Assembly: GCA_038234715.1 (NCBI GenBank)
Contig: JBBQTD010000013.1
Coordinates: forward strand, 1-64,000
DNA length: 64,000 nucleotides
Reading direction: 5' to 3'
DNA from: SZAS-103 sp038234715
Lineage (GTDB): Bacteria; Pseudomonadota; Gammaproteobacteria; Xanthomonadales; Xanthomonadaceae
The position numbers and the translations under genes were made by a program. Within the stretch, counting starts at the first letter, position 1. Each line of letters starts with the position of its first letter. Of this stretch, positions 25,652-34,215 are shown piece after piece. The notes beneath the pieces were generated by a model. It worked only from the letters and a program-made list of their open reading frames with translations, was not told the origin of the DNA and did no database searches.

Positions 25652-26710
25652 ATGCCTGCCCCGGCGCTGGGGGCCGTGCTTGGCATCGAAACCTCGTGCG
25701 ACGAAACCGGGGTCGCCGTCTACGATCTCGCATCCGGTCTGCGCGCCCACGCGCTCTACAGCCAGATCGCCCTGCACGCCGAATATGGCGGCGTCGTGCC
25801 GGAGCTCGCCAGCCGCGACCATGTCCGCAAGCTTCTGCCGCTGATCCGCCAGACCCTGGCCGAAGCGGGGCTGGGCGTCGCCGAACTTGGCGGAGTGGCC
25901 TATACGGCAGGTCCCGGCCTGGTCGGTGCGCTGCTGGTCGGGGCAGGGGTCGCGCGCGCCCTCGCCTGGGCGCTGGAGGTTCCCGCGATCGGCGTGCACC
26001 ACATGGAAGGCCACCTGCTCGCGCCGCTGATGGAAGACCCCGACCTGAAGCCGCCCTTCGTCGCCTTGCTCGTATCGGGCGGGCATACCCAACTGATTGC
26101 GGTCAAGGCGATCGGCGCGTACGAACTGCTCGGCGAAACCCTCGACGACGCAGCCGGCGAGGCCTTTGACAAGACCGCCAAGATGATGGGGCTGCCGTAT
26201 CCGGGTGGACCCATGCTTGCAAAGCTGGCCGAACAGGGCACGCCCGGTGCGTACCGGTTTTCCCGTCCAATGACCGACCGCCCTGGATTGGATTTCAGTT
26301 TCTCCGGGCTCAAGACGCAGGTGCTGCTGGCCTGGCAGAAGTCCGACCAGTCCGACGCGACCCGCGCCGACATCGCGCGCGGCTTCGAGGACGCGGTCGT
26401 GGACACGCTTGCGATCAAGTGCCAGCGCGCGCTCGAAGCGGCCGGTTGCGACACCCTGGTCGTGGCCGGGGGCGTCGGCGCGAACGTGCGCCTGCGCGCG
26501 AAACTGCAGGCGCAGGCCGAACGCCTGCATGGACGTGTCTGCTTCCCGCGCCCGGCGTTCTGCACCGACAACGGCGCGATGATCGCCTACGCGGGGGCAT
26601 TGCGCCTGGCAGCCGGCCAACGCGACAGCGCCAGCGTCGACGTGCGACCGCGCTGGGACATGGCGGCCCTTGCCCCATTGGAACGCGAGCACAGCGACAC
26701 CGGCCGATAA
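25652..26710 (+). CDS. tsaD: tRNA N6-adenosine threonylcarbamoyltransferase
   Basis: 352 residues from the ATG at 25652 (a GTG at 25592 would add 20 residues). It transfers threonylcarbamoyl from TC-AMP to A37 of ANN-decoding tRNAs together with TsaB/E. The ASKHA-fold motifs are LGIETSCDETGVAVYD, the metal-binding HHMEGHLLAPL, VSGGHTQL, GEAFDKTAKMMGLPYPGGP and GGVGANVRLR. Length and motifs are complete. It is divergent from rpsU. Confidence 0.96.
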   Translation: MPAPALGAVLGIETSCDETGVAVYDLASGLRAHALYSQIALHAEYGGVVPELASRDHVRKLLPLIRQTLAEAGLGVAELGGVAYTAGPGLVGALLVGAGVARALAWALEVPAIGVHHMEGHLLAPLMEDPDLKPPFVALLVSGGHTQLIAVKAIGAYELLGETLDDAAGEAFDKTAKMMGLPYPGGPMLAKLAEQGTPGAYRFSRPMTDRPGLDFSFSGLKTQVLLAWQKSDQSDATRADIARGFEDAVVDTLAIKCQRALEAAGCDTLVVAGGVGANVRLRAKLQAQAERLHGRVCFPRPAFCTDNGAMIAYAGALRLAAGQRDSASVDVRPRWDMAALAPLEREHSDTGR

Positions 26711-27227
26711 CTGCCGCCTGGCGCCGGCAATCCGGTGGCCTGCTGACCGATCCGGCGCCTTCCCCTCTCAAGTCCGGGTTCCGGGGCGTTAGCCCGAGTT
26801 GCTGGCGAATATGAAATCCGGCGGATCGCGCACGGTGGACAAATGGCCCCGTGATCGACTCTGCTGTCCCCTGAAAGTCCCCTTCGATCCACAGAGAGCG
26901 CCTTACGGTGTACGGAAAGTTCCTTTCGGTCCACAGAAAGTCCATTTCGGTGTACGGAGAGTCCCTTGAGTCCACAAAAGCGCGTATCGGTGTACGGAAA
27001 GTCCCTTTGTGCCCACAGAAAGTGACAATCCGTCCACGGAAAGTTCCTTTGTGTCCCCAAATGGCGAAAATTCCTCCACGACAGGCTGGCTCCGCCAAGG
27101 GGAGAGCACACTTGCTCGCGAGTGCGCTCGGCTGTCGACAAAAAGGTGAATCGATCCCCTGATTGCCCCGGCTGGCGCCACAAAAGCCGGTACGATTCCT
27201 CACCCTTGATCGCGTGCTGCCCGGCCC
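26711..27227. other. 517-bp intergenic region between tsaD and folB
   Basis: It contains the 21-bp repeat array (26868-27096, listed separately). The flanks 26711-26867 and 27097-27227 have no recognisable gene, terminator or RNA. Long open frames cross this region on the minus strand only because a 21-bp period keeps frames open. Confidence 0.6.
26868..27096. repeat. Array of about 11 degenerate 21-bp units with an alternating (42-bp) pattern
   Basis: Units start at 26868, 26889, 26910, 26931, 26952, 26972, 26992, 27013, 27034, 27055 and 27076. Two of them are 20 bp long, the others 21. Type A units open with GTACGGAAAGTTCC, type B units with CCACAGAAAGTCC, and they alternate through the middle of the array. 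Most units contain the short dyad GAAAG-N3-CTTT. The units differ by many substitutions, and no spacers separate them. This does not look like coding sequence in any frame. Confidence 0.85.
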
Positions 27228-27587
27228 ATGGACAAAGTCTTCATCGCAGGTCTCGAAATCGAGACCGTCATCGGCATCTACGAGTGGGAGCGCAAGATCC
27301 GCCAGCCGCTCGTGTTCGATGTCGAGATGGCGTTCGACAATCGCGTTCCGGCGGCGACGGACGATATCGTCGATACGCTGGACTACAAGGCGATCAGCAA
27401 GCGCCTGATCGCGTTCGTGTCGGAATCGAGCTTCGGGCTGGTGGAAACCCTCGCCGAGCACTGCGCGGAGATGATCCTGATCGAATTTCCGGTCGCGGCG
27501 ATCCGACTGAAATTGGGCAAGCCCGGCGCGGTGCGCGGGGCGGCTGCGGTCGGGGTGATCATCGAGAGAAAAAAAGGCGCGGCGTGA
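27228..27587 (+). CDS. folB: Dihydroneopterin aldolase
   Basis: 119 residues. It cleaves dihydroneopterin to 6-hydroxymethyl-dihydropterin in folate synthesis. The family signatures are MDKVFIAGLEIETVIGIYEWE, the substrate-binding VDTLDYKAISK and VETLAEHCAEMIL, and the C-terminal KLGKPGAVRGAAAVGV. Complete length. The next enzyme of the pathway, folK, follows 74 bp later. Confidence 0.95.
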   Translation: MDKVFIAGLEIETVIGIYEWERKIRQPLVFDVEMAFDNRVPAATDDIVDTLDYKAISKRLIAFVSESSFGLVETLAEHCAEMILIEFPVAAIRLKLGKPGAVRGAAAVGVIIERKKGAA

Positions 27588-27661
27588 ACCTTGCGCACGC
27601 AGGTCGGCGATCCGGCCGCCCTGCATTCCGGGTAACCACCCGCTGAGCGTTCCTGCTCTTT

Positions 27662-28162
27662 ATGCCCTACGCCTACCTGAGCCTCGGCAGCAACCTTGAT
27701 CCCGAACGCCATCTGCGCGCGGCTGCTGCAGCCTTGCGCGAACATTTCGCGGACGTCATGTTCTCGTGTGTGCTGCGAACTCCCGCGATTGGATTTGCCG
27801 GAGCGGATTTCCTCAACGCCGCCGCGATCATTCGCACCGAACTCGATCCGCACGCCCTCGACGGGTGGCTGCATGCGCTCGAGGCGGCCTACGGCCGCGA
27901 TCGCAGCGCGCCACGCTTTTCCTCGCGCACGCTTGATATCGACATCGTGTTCTATGACGACCTGGTGATCGCGCCAACGCCCGGCGGCCACCTGCAGATC
28001 CCGCGACCCGAATTGCAACACGCATTCGTGCTGCAGCCACTTGCGCAGATCGCAGCGGATTACCGCGACCCGGTCACCGGCAGTAAGCTCGCTCAGCTGT
28101 GGGCTGCGCATCCGCAACACACCTCGCCCTTGCCGGTGGCGACCTGGATCGATCCTCTCTGA
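27662..28162 (+). CDS. folK: 2-amino-4-hydroxy-6-hydroxymethyldihydropteridine diphosphokinase
   Basis: 166 residues. It transfers pyrophosphate from ATP to 6-hydroxymethyl-dihydropterin, the step before dihydropteroate synthase. The start MPYAYLSLGSNLDPE is typical. The signature runs from RTLDIDIVFYDD into LVIAPTPGGHLQIPRPEL, with the two Mg-binding aspartates in DIDIVF. It is downstream of folB on the same strand, probably cotranscribed. Confidence 0.95.
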   Translation: MPYAYLSLGSNLDPERHLRAAAAALREHFADVMFSCVLRTPAIGFAGADFLNAAAIIRTELDPHALDGWLHALEAAYGRDRSAPRFSSRTLDIDIVFYDDLVIAPTPGGHLQIPRPELQHAFVLQPLAQIAADYRDPVTGSKLAQLWAAHPQHTSPLPVATWIDPL

Positions 28163-28263
28163 GACAGCCGGCGCGCGTGGATGCGGCGCGATGTGCGTAC
28201 CACCTCCTGCACGGCCTGCGCGCTCCACGTATGATCTGCGCTTCCGTCCGGGGGAGAAGAGTC

Positions 28264-29112
28264 ATGGCAGGAAAATTCGCGCGCAGCTGGGATCTTGTGC
28301 AGGCAAGCGCCGCGGTGCTGCGCTCCGACAAGGAACTGCTGGTGTTTCCGTTGGTTTCGGCGATCGCGACCGTGCTCGTCGCGGCAACCTTCATGCTGCC
28401 GATCTACGGATTCGGCCTGTACGAACACCTCGGTCGTGGCGACCCGATGCGCCCGATGCTGTACGTATGGTCGTTCCTGTTCTATTTCGTGCAGTACATC
28501 GTGATCTTTTTCTTCAACACCGCGCTGGTCGGCGCGGCGATGATCCGGCTTGACGGCGGCGATCCCACCGTTGCAGACGGGTTACGCATCGCGCGTAGCA
28601 AAATCCTGCCGATCCTCGGCTATGCGGCGATCGCGGCCACCGTTGGCATGGTGTTGCGTGCGCTCGAACAGCGCGCGGGCTTCATCGGCCGGATCGTGAT
28701 CGGGATGATCGGCGTGGCATGGACAGTGGCAACCTTCATGGTGGTGCCGGTCTTGGTCACCAGCGATGTCGGCCCGGTCGATGCGATCAAGCAAAGCGCC
28801 ACCCTGCTCAAGCGCACCTGGGGCGAGAATCTGATCGGTAACGGTGGAATCGGCGTGGTGTTCGGGCTGGTGATGTTCGCGGTGATGCTGGTCGGCATGG
28901 CGATCACCATGGTGTGCGCGACCAATGGCATGGTGCCGCTCGCGGTGGTGTTCGGAGCAGTCACCGTACTGGCGGTGCTCGCGATCGCGCTGGTGCAAGC
29001 AGCGCTTGCGGGCATCTATTCGGCGGCGCTGTATCGCTTTGCGACCGATGGCCACGCACCGGCTGGTTTCGACGGTGACGTGTTGCAGCAGGCGTTCCGG
29101 CTGAAGGCCTGA
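28264..29112 (+). CDS. DUF6159-family multi-pass membrane protein
   Basis: 282 residues, start chosen after a GGGGGAGAAG site. About six membrane helices: around 25-50, 70-95, 115-135, 140-165, 200-230 and 235-262. The start of the form FARSWDLVQASAAVLRSDKELLVFPLVS is the recurring N-terminus of DUF6159 proteins found in many bacteria and archaea. The C-terminal motif IYSAALYRFATDG is also shared. Function unknown. It follows folK by about 100 bp but need not be functionally linked. Confidence 0.85.
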   Translation: MAGKFARSWDLVQASAAVLRSDKELLVFPLVSAIATVLVAATFMLPIYGFGLYEHLGRGDPMRPMLYVWSFLFYFVQYIVIFFFNTALVGAAMIRLDGGDPTVADGLRIARSKILPILGYAAIAATVGMVLRALEQRAGFIGRIVIGMIGVAWTVATFMVVPVLVTSDVGPVDAIKQSATLLKRTWGENLIGNGGIGVVFGLVMFAVMLVGMAITMVCATNGMVPLAVVFGAVTVLAVLAIALVQAALAGIYSAALYRFATDGHAPAGFDGDVLQQAFRLKA

Positions 29113-29124
29113 TTCGAAACAGGA

Positions 29125-29802
29125 TCAGTCGTAGAGCGCGGCCTCATCGCCGTCGAACGCATGGCCGGCGGCGGATTCCACCGCAAACAGGTCGATCGCC
29201 GTGCGCGCGACGTGGCGCGTGTCGTACCACGCATAGGCGCCGACACCCACCGCACCAATCACCGGCAGCCACCGCGCAAAACCGCGACCAATGCCGCGTT
29301 CGCTCAGCCGCACGCCGATCCTGCGCGCGATTGCGCGCACCGACGCCAGGCTCGCAGCCTGGACCAGCCAGCGCTCGCCGACCTGGACCGCGATGTCGGC
29401 AAACGCCTGCGACGCCGTGTGCCGGAACATGCAGAACAGCATCTGCTCGCGGGTGAGTTGCCAGCGACGGCCGTACGCTCCCGCAATGTCAGCGACCATC
29501 TGCGCCTGGATCTTCCAGATCGCGTACAGCTCCGGCAAGACCGTGAGCCAACCCAATGGTCCGGGGGGCAGGGCGAGCGTCGCCGAGACGAGCGCGCACT
29601 TGCGCGAAGCCACGGCCGCGATTTCCTGCGCGCGCGCTTCGGGGGCCCTGCTCGCGTCTTCGGAGGTCTGCGGAAGTTGTCCAAGCAGATCGATGATCGC
29701 ATCGCCGATCCGCGCCGCAATCGCGCGCGCGGAGCGGCCTCGTACCGAGTGCATGACGACTGCGGGAATGCGTTCGCTGGTGATGCGATGGTTCGGGCTC
29801 AT
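29125..29802 (-). CDS. EcsC family protein
   Basis: 225 residues, mainly helical. The middle region (about 75-165) has LPPGPLGWLTVLPELYAIWK followed by QMVADIAGAYGRR, which fits the EcsC family, membrane-associated proteins of uncertain role. Near the C-terminus there is a short hydrophobic segment (WLPVIGAVGVGAYAWYDT). An in-frame ATG 12 nt upstream is an alternative start. Converges with the DUF6159 gene. Function unknown. Confidence 0.75.
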   Translation of the reverse strand: MSPNHRITSERIPAVVMHSVRGRSARAIAARIGDAIIDLLGQLPQTSEDASRAPEARAQEIAAVASRKCALVSATLALPPGPLGWLTVLPELYAIWKIQAQMVADIAGAYGRRWQLTREQMLFCMFRHTASQAFADIAVQVGERWLVQAASLASVRAIARRIGVRLSERGIGRGFARWLPVIGAVGVGAYAWYDTRHVARTAIDLFAVESAAGHAFDGDEAALYD

Positions 29803-29843
29803 GGCGGACAGCATATGCGCTTTATCGCATTGATCGCCAGCGT

Positions 29844-30584
29844 TCACATGCCCAGCGCGCGGCCACCATCGACGCGCAGGATCTGCCCGGTGGTGTAGCG
29901 CGCATCGCGCAACAGGAACAGCGCGGCATCGGCAACATCGCGTGGATCGCCGACGCGTTGCAGGGCCGTTTTCGCGAGCAAGCGATCCTGTTCGGCGCTC
30001 GCCATGCCGGTCTCGGGCCACAGCACGGCACCGGGAGCGATGCCGTTCACACGCACTTGGGGGCCGAGTTCCTTTGCAAGCGACAAGGTGAGCATCACCA
30101 GTGCGGCCTTGGCCATGCAATAGAGCGTGTGGTCCTTGAGGGGACGCTCGGCATAGATGTCGACGAGGTTGACGATCGCACCGCCGACCGCGCGCAGGTG
30201 CGGTGCCGCGGCTTGGGCGAGGAAGAACGGAGCGCGCGCGTTCGCCGCGAACGCCAGCTCCCATTGCTGCGCCGTCACCGTGCCGACTGGGGTCGGAAAG
30301 AATGCCGATGCGTTGTTCACGAGTGCGTCGAGTCGACCGAAATGGGTGGCCGCATCGGCAACCAGCACCGGCAGCGCATCGATGTCGGCGAGCTCCGCAC
30401 GCATAACCCGGGTGCTATGGGCGCGTGCGCCTTCGAGTTCCGCGGCGAGTGCATCCATGCGCGCGTCGTCGCTGCGATGGTGCAGCGCCAGGTCGTAACC
30501 GGCAGCATGGAGGGTGCGGGCGATCGCCGCTCCAATGCGGCGCGACGCACCGGTAACCAGCGCGACTGGTCGATTCGATCTCAT
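29844..30584 (-). CDS. Pteridine-reductase-like short-chain dehydrogenase
   Basis: 246 residues, Rossmann fold. The nucleotide motif is TGASRRIG, the arginine-rich variant of PTR1/FolM pteridine reductases. The NNASAFFP active-site region and the catalytic Tyr/Lys in YCMAKAAL follow; the usual Ser position reads LVDIYAERPLKDHTLY, with Asp in place of Ser as in PTR1-type enzymes. It probably reduces dihydrofolate or dihydrobiopterin with NADPH. Its nearness to folB and folK supports a pterin role. Substrate is inferred. Confidence 0.85.
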   Translation of the reverse strand: MRSNRPVALVTGASRRIGAAIARTLHAAGYDLALHHRSDDARMDALAAELEGARAHSTRVMRAELADIDALPVLVADAATHFGRLDALVNNASAFFPTPVGTVTAQQWELAFAANARAPFFLAQAAAPHLRAVGGAIVNLVDIYAERPLKDHTLYCMAKAALVMLTLSLAKELGPQVRVNGIAPGAVLWPETGMASAEQDRLLAKTALQRVGDPRDVADAALFLLRDARYTTGQILRVDGGRALGM

Positions 30585-30635
30585 GTGCGATTGCTCATGC
30601 TTGCCTGCTCACGCAACCTGGATGGGTGGCATACG

Positions 30636-30663
30636 AAAAACCCGCCGGAATGCGCGCGGCGGG
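30636..30663 (-). terminator. Terminator of the DUF2147 gene
   Basis: On the minus strand a 7-bp stem CCCGCCG/CGGCGGG (30663-30657 with 30647-30641) is followed by TTTTT (30640-30636), about 60 bp past the DUF2147 stop codon. Confidence 0.8.
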
Positions 30664-30722
30664 CTTGTATGTGATGATGTCATCGCAACGCCTTGCGGCA
30701 TTGACCGCGCCCTGGGGCAAGC

Positions 30723-31181
30723 CTACTTGACGCGATGCCAGGTCTGGGTGCGACCGAGCAGCGAGAAACCGACATAGCCGCGAACGCTCAGGTCCTGGCC
30801 GCCGTTGGTCGGGGTCAGCTTGGCCTTGTAGAGAGTGTCGTTGCCTTTCTCAGGATCGAAGATGCGTCCGCCGTCCCACACCTCATCGTCCTTGCTGAAA
30901 CCCCACAGGATGACGAGTCCCTTGATCTTCTTGTTTTGCAGCGACCCGGTGCAATGGTCGCAGATCGGATCGGCGGGCTTGCCGGGCTCGGGAAACACCT
31001 CGATGATGCGGCCGGACAGCTTGCCGTTGACCTCGAAGATTTCCACCAGCGACTTCGGTTTGCCGGTCTTGTCATCGATAGTCTTCCAGGTGCCGACCGG
31101 CGTGTTCATGTCCTGCGCGGGTACTGCATAGGGCAGCAGGCCAAGCAGGCCGGTGGCGGCGATCAGCAGGATCTTGCGCAT
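30723..31181 (-). CDS. DUF2147 domain-containing secreted protein
   Basis: 152 residues. A signal peptide (MRKILLIAATGLLGLLPYAV, cleavage near VPAQD) precedes a lipocalin-like DUF2147 domain: PVGTWKTIDDKTGKPKSLVE, then CDHCTG and GGRIFDPEKGNDTLYKAKL. The family is periplasmic or extracellular and binds an unknown ligand. It has its own terminator and is probably monocistronic. Confidence 0.9.
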   Translation of the reverse strand: MRKILLIAATGLLGLLPYAVPAQDMNTPVGTWKTIDDKTGKPKSLVEIFEVNGKLSGRIIEVFPEPGKPADPICDHCTGSLQNKKIKGLVILWGFSKDDEVWDGGRIFDPEKGNDTLYKAKLTPTNGGQDLSVRGYVGFSLLGRTQTWHRVK

Positions 31182-31310
31182 GGGACGTCTCCAGGATGTT
31201 TGGATGGGGCCAACGCGCCGATAGTAGCGCTTCCCGCTGCGGCTGGGTTGAACCGGCCAGGATCGGGGGAGTCGTGCGAAAAGCTGCACCCGCATGGGCA
31301 CCATGGTTCA

Positions 31311-32522
31311 ATGCCGACCCGACCGGAGCACTCCTGCTTGCAACGTCCGCCGCAGCTACCGGAACCCGATCCTGCCGCGCGTGACCACAGCGCGAGGCTG
31401 CGTGCGCTGATCCGCGAACAGATCGTCGCGGCCGGCGGCATGTTGCCGTTCTGGCGCTACATGGAGCTCGCGCTGTATGCGCCCGGACTTGGCTACTACA
31501 GCGCCGGGGCGCACAAGTTCGGCGCAGCTGGGGACTTCGTGACAGCTCCGGAGCTCGGTGGATTGTTCGCGCGCTGCGTCGCCGAGGCGACGGCACCATT
31601 ACTGCGTGAAGTGGGCGCGGACGCGATGTTCCTGGAACTGGGCGGCGGCAGCGGAGCCTTCGCGGAACACGCGCTGCTGCGTTTCGCGGCATGCGATGCG
31701 TTGCCCGCGCGTTACGCGGTCCTTGAGCCAAGTGCGGACCTGCGGCAACGCCAGAGCGAGCGGCTGCAGGCGTTGCCGGCCCCCCTGTTCGAACGCGTCG
31801 TTTGGCTGGATGGACCGCCGCAGGAGGCATGGAACGGGGTGCTGTTTGCGAACGAAGTACTCGATGCGCTCCCCGTGTCGCGTTTCGCGATACGCGACGA
31901 CGAGCTATGCGAAGAGTGCGTCGCGCTCGACGCGAACGATCTGTTCATGCGCGCCGAGCGTCCTGCCGACGTGCTGCTCGCGAGTGCGCTCGGGCATCTG
32001 GCGCGCGGGCTGGGCGAGGCGTTCGTCGACGGTTATCGTTCGGAAGTGTTGCCGCAATTGCCCTACTGGATCGATGCTGTAGCCGGATTGATGGAACGCG
32101 GCGCGATGTTGTTCGTCGACTATGGCTACCCGCGTCGCGAATTCTATTCACCCGAACGCAGCGACGGGACGTTGATTTGCCACTACCGGCATCGCGCTCA
32201 CGCTGATCCGTTCCTATGGCCGGGCCTGCAGGACATTACCGCTTCGGTCGATTTCACCGCATTGGCCGAAGCCGGCACCCGGATCGGTTTCGAACTCGCG
32301 GGATACTGCGCGCAAGCGCAATTCCTGATCGGAAACGGACTGGCCGATGCGCTCGAAGACCCGCAGCCGCTGTCCGAAGTCGAACGCGTGCGACGCGTTC
32401 AGGAGGCCAAGCAGCTGACGCTGCCCGGCGCGATGGGCGAGCGTTTCCAGGCGATGGGATTCCAGCGCGGCGTGGATTTCGAACGCGCATTCGCGGTCGG
32501 CGACCTGAGTGGTCGGTTGTGA
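31311..32522 (+). CDS. Class I SAM-dependent methyltransferase, MidA/NDUFAF7 family
   Basis: 403 residues. The N-terminal part has GMLPFWRYMELALYAPGLGY and the SAM-binding loop MFLELGGGSGAFAEH; the ending GERFQAMGFQRG is also characteristic. Mitochondrial NDUFAF7 methylates an Arg of complex I; the bacterial substrates are unknown. The ATG at 31311 was chosen as the first in-frame ATG near the conserved start. Its stop overlaps the next gene by 1 nt. Confidence 0.9.
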   Translation: MPTRPEHSCLQRPPQLPEPDPAARDHSARLRALIREQIVAAGGMLPFWRYMELALYAPGLGYYSAGAHKFGAAGDFVTAPELGGLFARCVAEATAPLLREVGADAMFLELGGGSGAFAEHALLRFAACDALPARYAVLEPSADLRQRQSERLQALPAPLFERVVWLDGPPQEAWNGVLFANEVLDALPVSRFAIRDDELCEECVALDANDLFMRAERPADVLLASALGHLARGLGEAFVDGYRSEVLPQLPYWIDAVAGLMERGAMLFVDYGYPRREFYSPERSDGTLICHYRHRAHADPFLWPGLQDITASVDFTALAEAGTRIGFELAGYCAQAQFLIGNGLADALEDPQPLSEVERVRRVQEAKQLTLPGAMGERFQAMGFQRGVDFERAFAVGDLSGRL

Positions 32523-32935
32523 TGGCGCCCGACACGCCAATAATGCGTGCATTCCAGAGGCCGCGCTTGTGGCTCGCGCTTGGGACGCTGATGATCGTGG
32601 CGGTCATCGTGCTGTCGCTGATGCCCGGGCCGCCGATTCCGCAGGCGCTCACGGTCGGCAAGCTCGACCACATGGTTGCCTACCTTGCACTCGCGGCCTT
32701 CGCAGTCCAGCTGTACTGGGCCACGCGCACCCAGTTGCTGGTCGCACTAGCCCTGGTTGGACTGGGAATTGCGCTGGAATTTGCACAAGGCTACCTCACG
32801 ACCTACCGGGACATGTCGGCGTACGACGCGCTGGTGGATACGATCGGGGTTGTGTTGGGAATCGCCACGGCACGAACTCCGCTGGCGACTGTATTGCTTC
32901 GCATCGACCAGGGTTGGGCACGCGAGGAGCGGTGA
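32522..32935 (+). CDS. VanZ-like family membrane protein
   Basis: 137 residues, four membrane helices (about 15-33, 45-65, 70-88, 103-120). The motifs LSLMPGPPIPQALTVGKLDH, MVAYLALAAFA and LEFAQGYLTTYRDMSAYD follow the VanZ pattern (Lys-Asp-His, GxxxExxQ and D near the end). VanZ itself affects glycopeptide susceptibility, but chromosomal small homologues have no known function. It overlaps the stop of the methyltransferase gene. Confidence 0.88.
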   Translation: MAPDTPIMRAFQRPRLWLALGTLMIVAVIVLSLMPGPPIPQALTVGKLDHMVAYLALAAFAVQLYWATRTQLLVALALVGLGIALEFAQGYLTTYRDMSAYDALVDTIGVVLGIATARTPLATVLLRIDQGWAREER

Positions 32936-32936
32936 C

Positions 32937-34202
32937 TCAGCTGCCGCGCGGTGGCGTGCGGACGGCACGAATCGCGGCAATGCGTGCATCGCGTAGCCGC
33001 ACTCCGACTTCGGCCCCGACAATACCTTGCGCAACCAGTGCGCGCGCATTCACGCCCAGCGCGGCACGATGCAGCGCGCGCAACGTCGCCGCCTGCGGAT
33101 AAGCGGATTGTTGCTGACCGAGACGGCCACGCTTGTCCGCTTCGCAGACCAACGCCAACTGGTCGATGCGTTCGGGTTGGCGGAATCCGTCGCACCGCGC
33201 GATCAGGTCGTGCACGGTATCGTCGCGCAGCTCGTCGATGCGATGCACGTTGAGGTGTTCGCGACACGCGATCGTCGCCAGTTCGCGCTGCGCGGCAGGC
33301 ACCTTCAGGCGCTCGCTCAACGCAGCCAGCGGCGCAAGCCCGGCATGTTCGTGTCCAATGTGTTTCGGCAGCACGTCGTGCGGGGTCAGTGCCTTGCCGA
33401 GGTCGTGGGTCAGGGCGGCAAAGCCGATCAGTGCGTCGCCGGGTGCAAGCGCGGCGGCCATGTCGCTGACCATCTCCTGGTGCACGCCCGTATCGATTTC
33501 CGGATGGAAATCGGCACGCTGCGGGACGCCGTACAACGCATCCACTTCGGGCAGCACACGTGAAAGCGCGTGGCTTTCGCGGAGTGTCTTGAGGAACGCC
33601 GACGGACGTGGTTCGGCGAGCGCACGCGCGAGTTCCTGCCACAGCCGTTCGGGAACCAGGTGATCGATCTCGCCATTGGCGACCATCGCGCGCATGAGCT
33701 CCAGCGTCTCCGGGGCGATCCCAAAGCCCGCGTCGGCAAAGCGTGCCATGAAGCGTGCGGCGCGCAGGATGCGCACGGGATCCTCGACGAACGCAGGCGA
33801 GACGTGGCGCAGCACGCGCGCTTCGAGATCGCGCGTGCCGCCGAATGGATCGACCAGGTTTCCATCGGCGTCCTGGGCGATCGCATTGACAGTGAAATCG
33901 CGTCGCGTCAGGTCCTGCTCCAGGGTGACGCCAGGATTGGCATCGACGACGAAGCCGCGGTATCCGCGCGCGGACTTGCGTTCGGTGCGCGCGAGTGCGT
34001 ATTCCTCATGCGTCACCGGGTGCAGGAACACCGGAAAATCGCGTCCGACCGGTTTGAAACCGCGCGCGATCATCTGCTCCGGCGTGGCACCGACCACGAC
34101 CCAGTCGCGATCACCGGGCTGACGCCCAAGCAGGCGGTCCCGCACGGCGCCACCGACCAGATAGGTGCGCACGCCCGTGTCTTTCGCCGATGCATGCTTC
34201 AT
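32937..34202 (-). CDS. cca: Multifunctional CCA-adding protein
   Basis: 421 residues. It adds or repairs the 3'-CCA of tRNAs. The nucleotidyltransferase head has YLVGGAVRDRLLG, the metal-binding GDRDWVVVG and RDFTVNAIA; the RNA-binding region has ARFMARFADAGF. A C-terminal HD domain (THDLGKALTPHD, HIGHEHAGLAPL) gives phosphatase and phosphodiesterase activity, as in the E. coli enzyme. The ATG at 34202 was chosen; converges with the VanZ gene with 1 bp between them. Confidence 0.95.
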   Translation of the reverse strand: MKHASAKDTGVRTYLVGGAVRDRLLGRQPGDRDWVVVGATPEQMIARGFKPVGRDFPVFLHPVTHEEYALARTERKSARGYRGFVVDANPGVTLEQDLTRRDFTVNAIAQDADGNLVDPFGGTRDLEARVLRHVSPAFVEDPVRILRAARFMARFADAGFGIAPETLELMRAMVANGEIDHLVPERLWQELARALAEPRPSAFLKTLRESHALSRVLPEVDALYGVPQRADFHPEIDTGVHQEMVSDMAAALAPGDALIGFAALTHDLGKALTPHDVLPKHIGHEHAGLAPLAALSERLKVPAAQRELATIACREHLNVHRIDELRDDTVHDLIARCDGFRQPERIDQLALVCEADKRGRLGQQQSAYPQAATLRALHRAALGVNARALVAQGIVGAEVGVRLRDARIAAIRAVRTPPRGS

Positions 34203-34215
34203 CGTTGCGTCGTCA

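Noticed and set aside
26587..27183. Minus-strand frame with LSVHRK/LSVDRK repeats (about 198 codons)
   Set aside because: Same reason: it translates the 21-bp array and then runs antisense into tsaD. No start signal.
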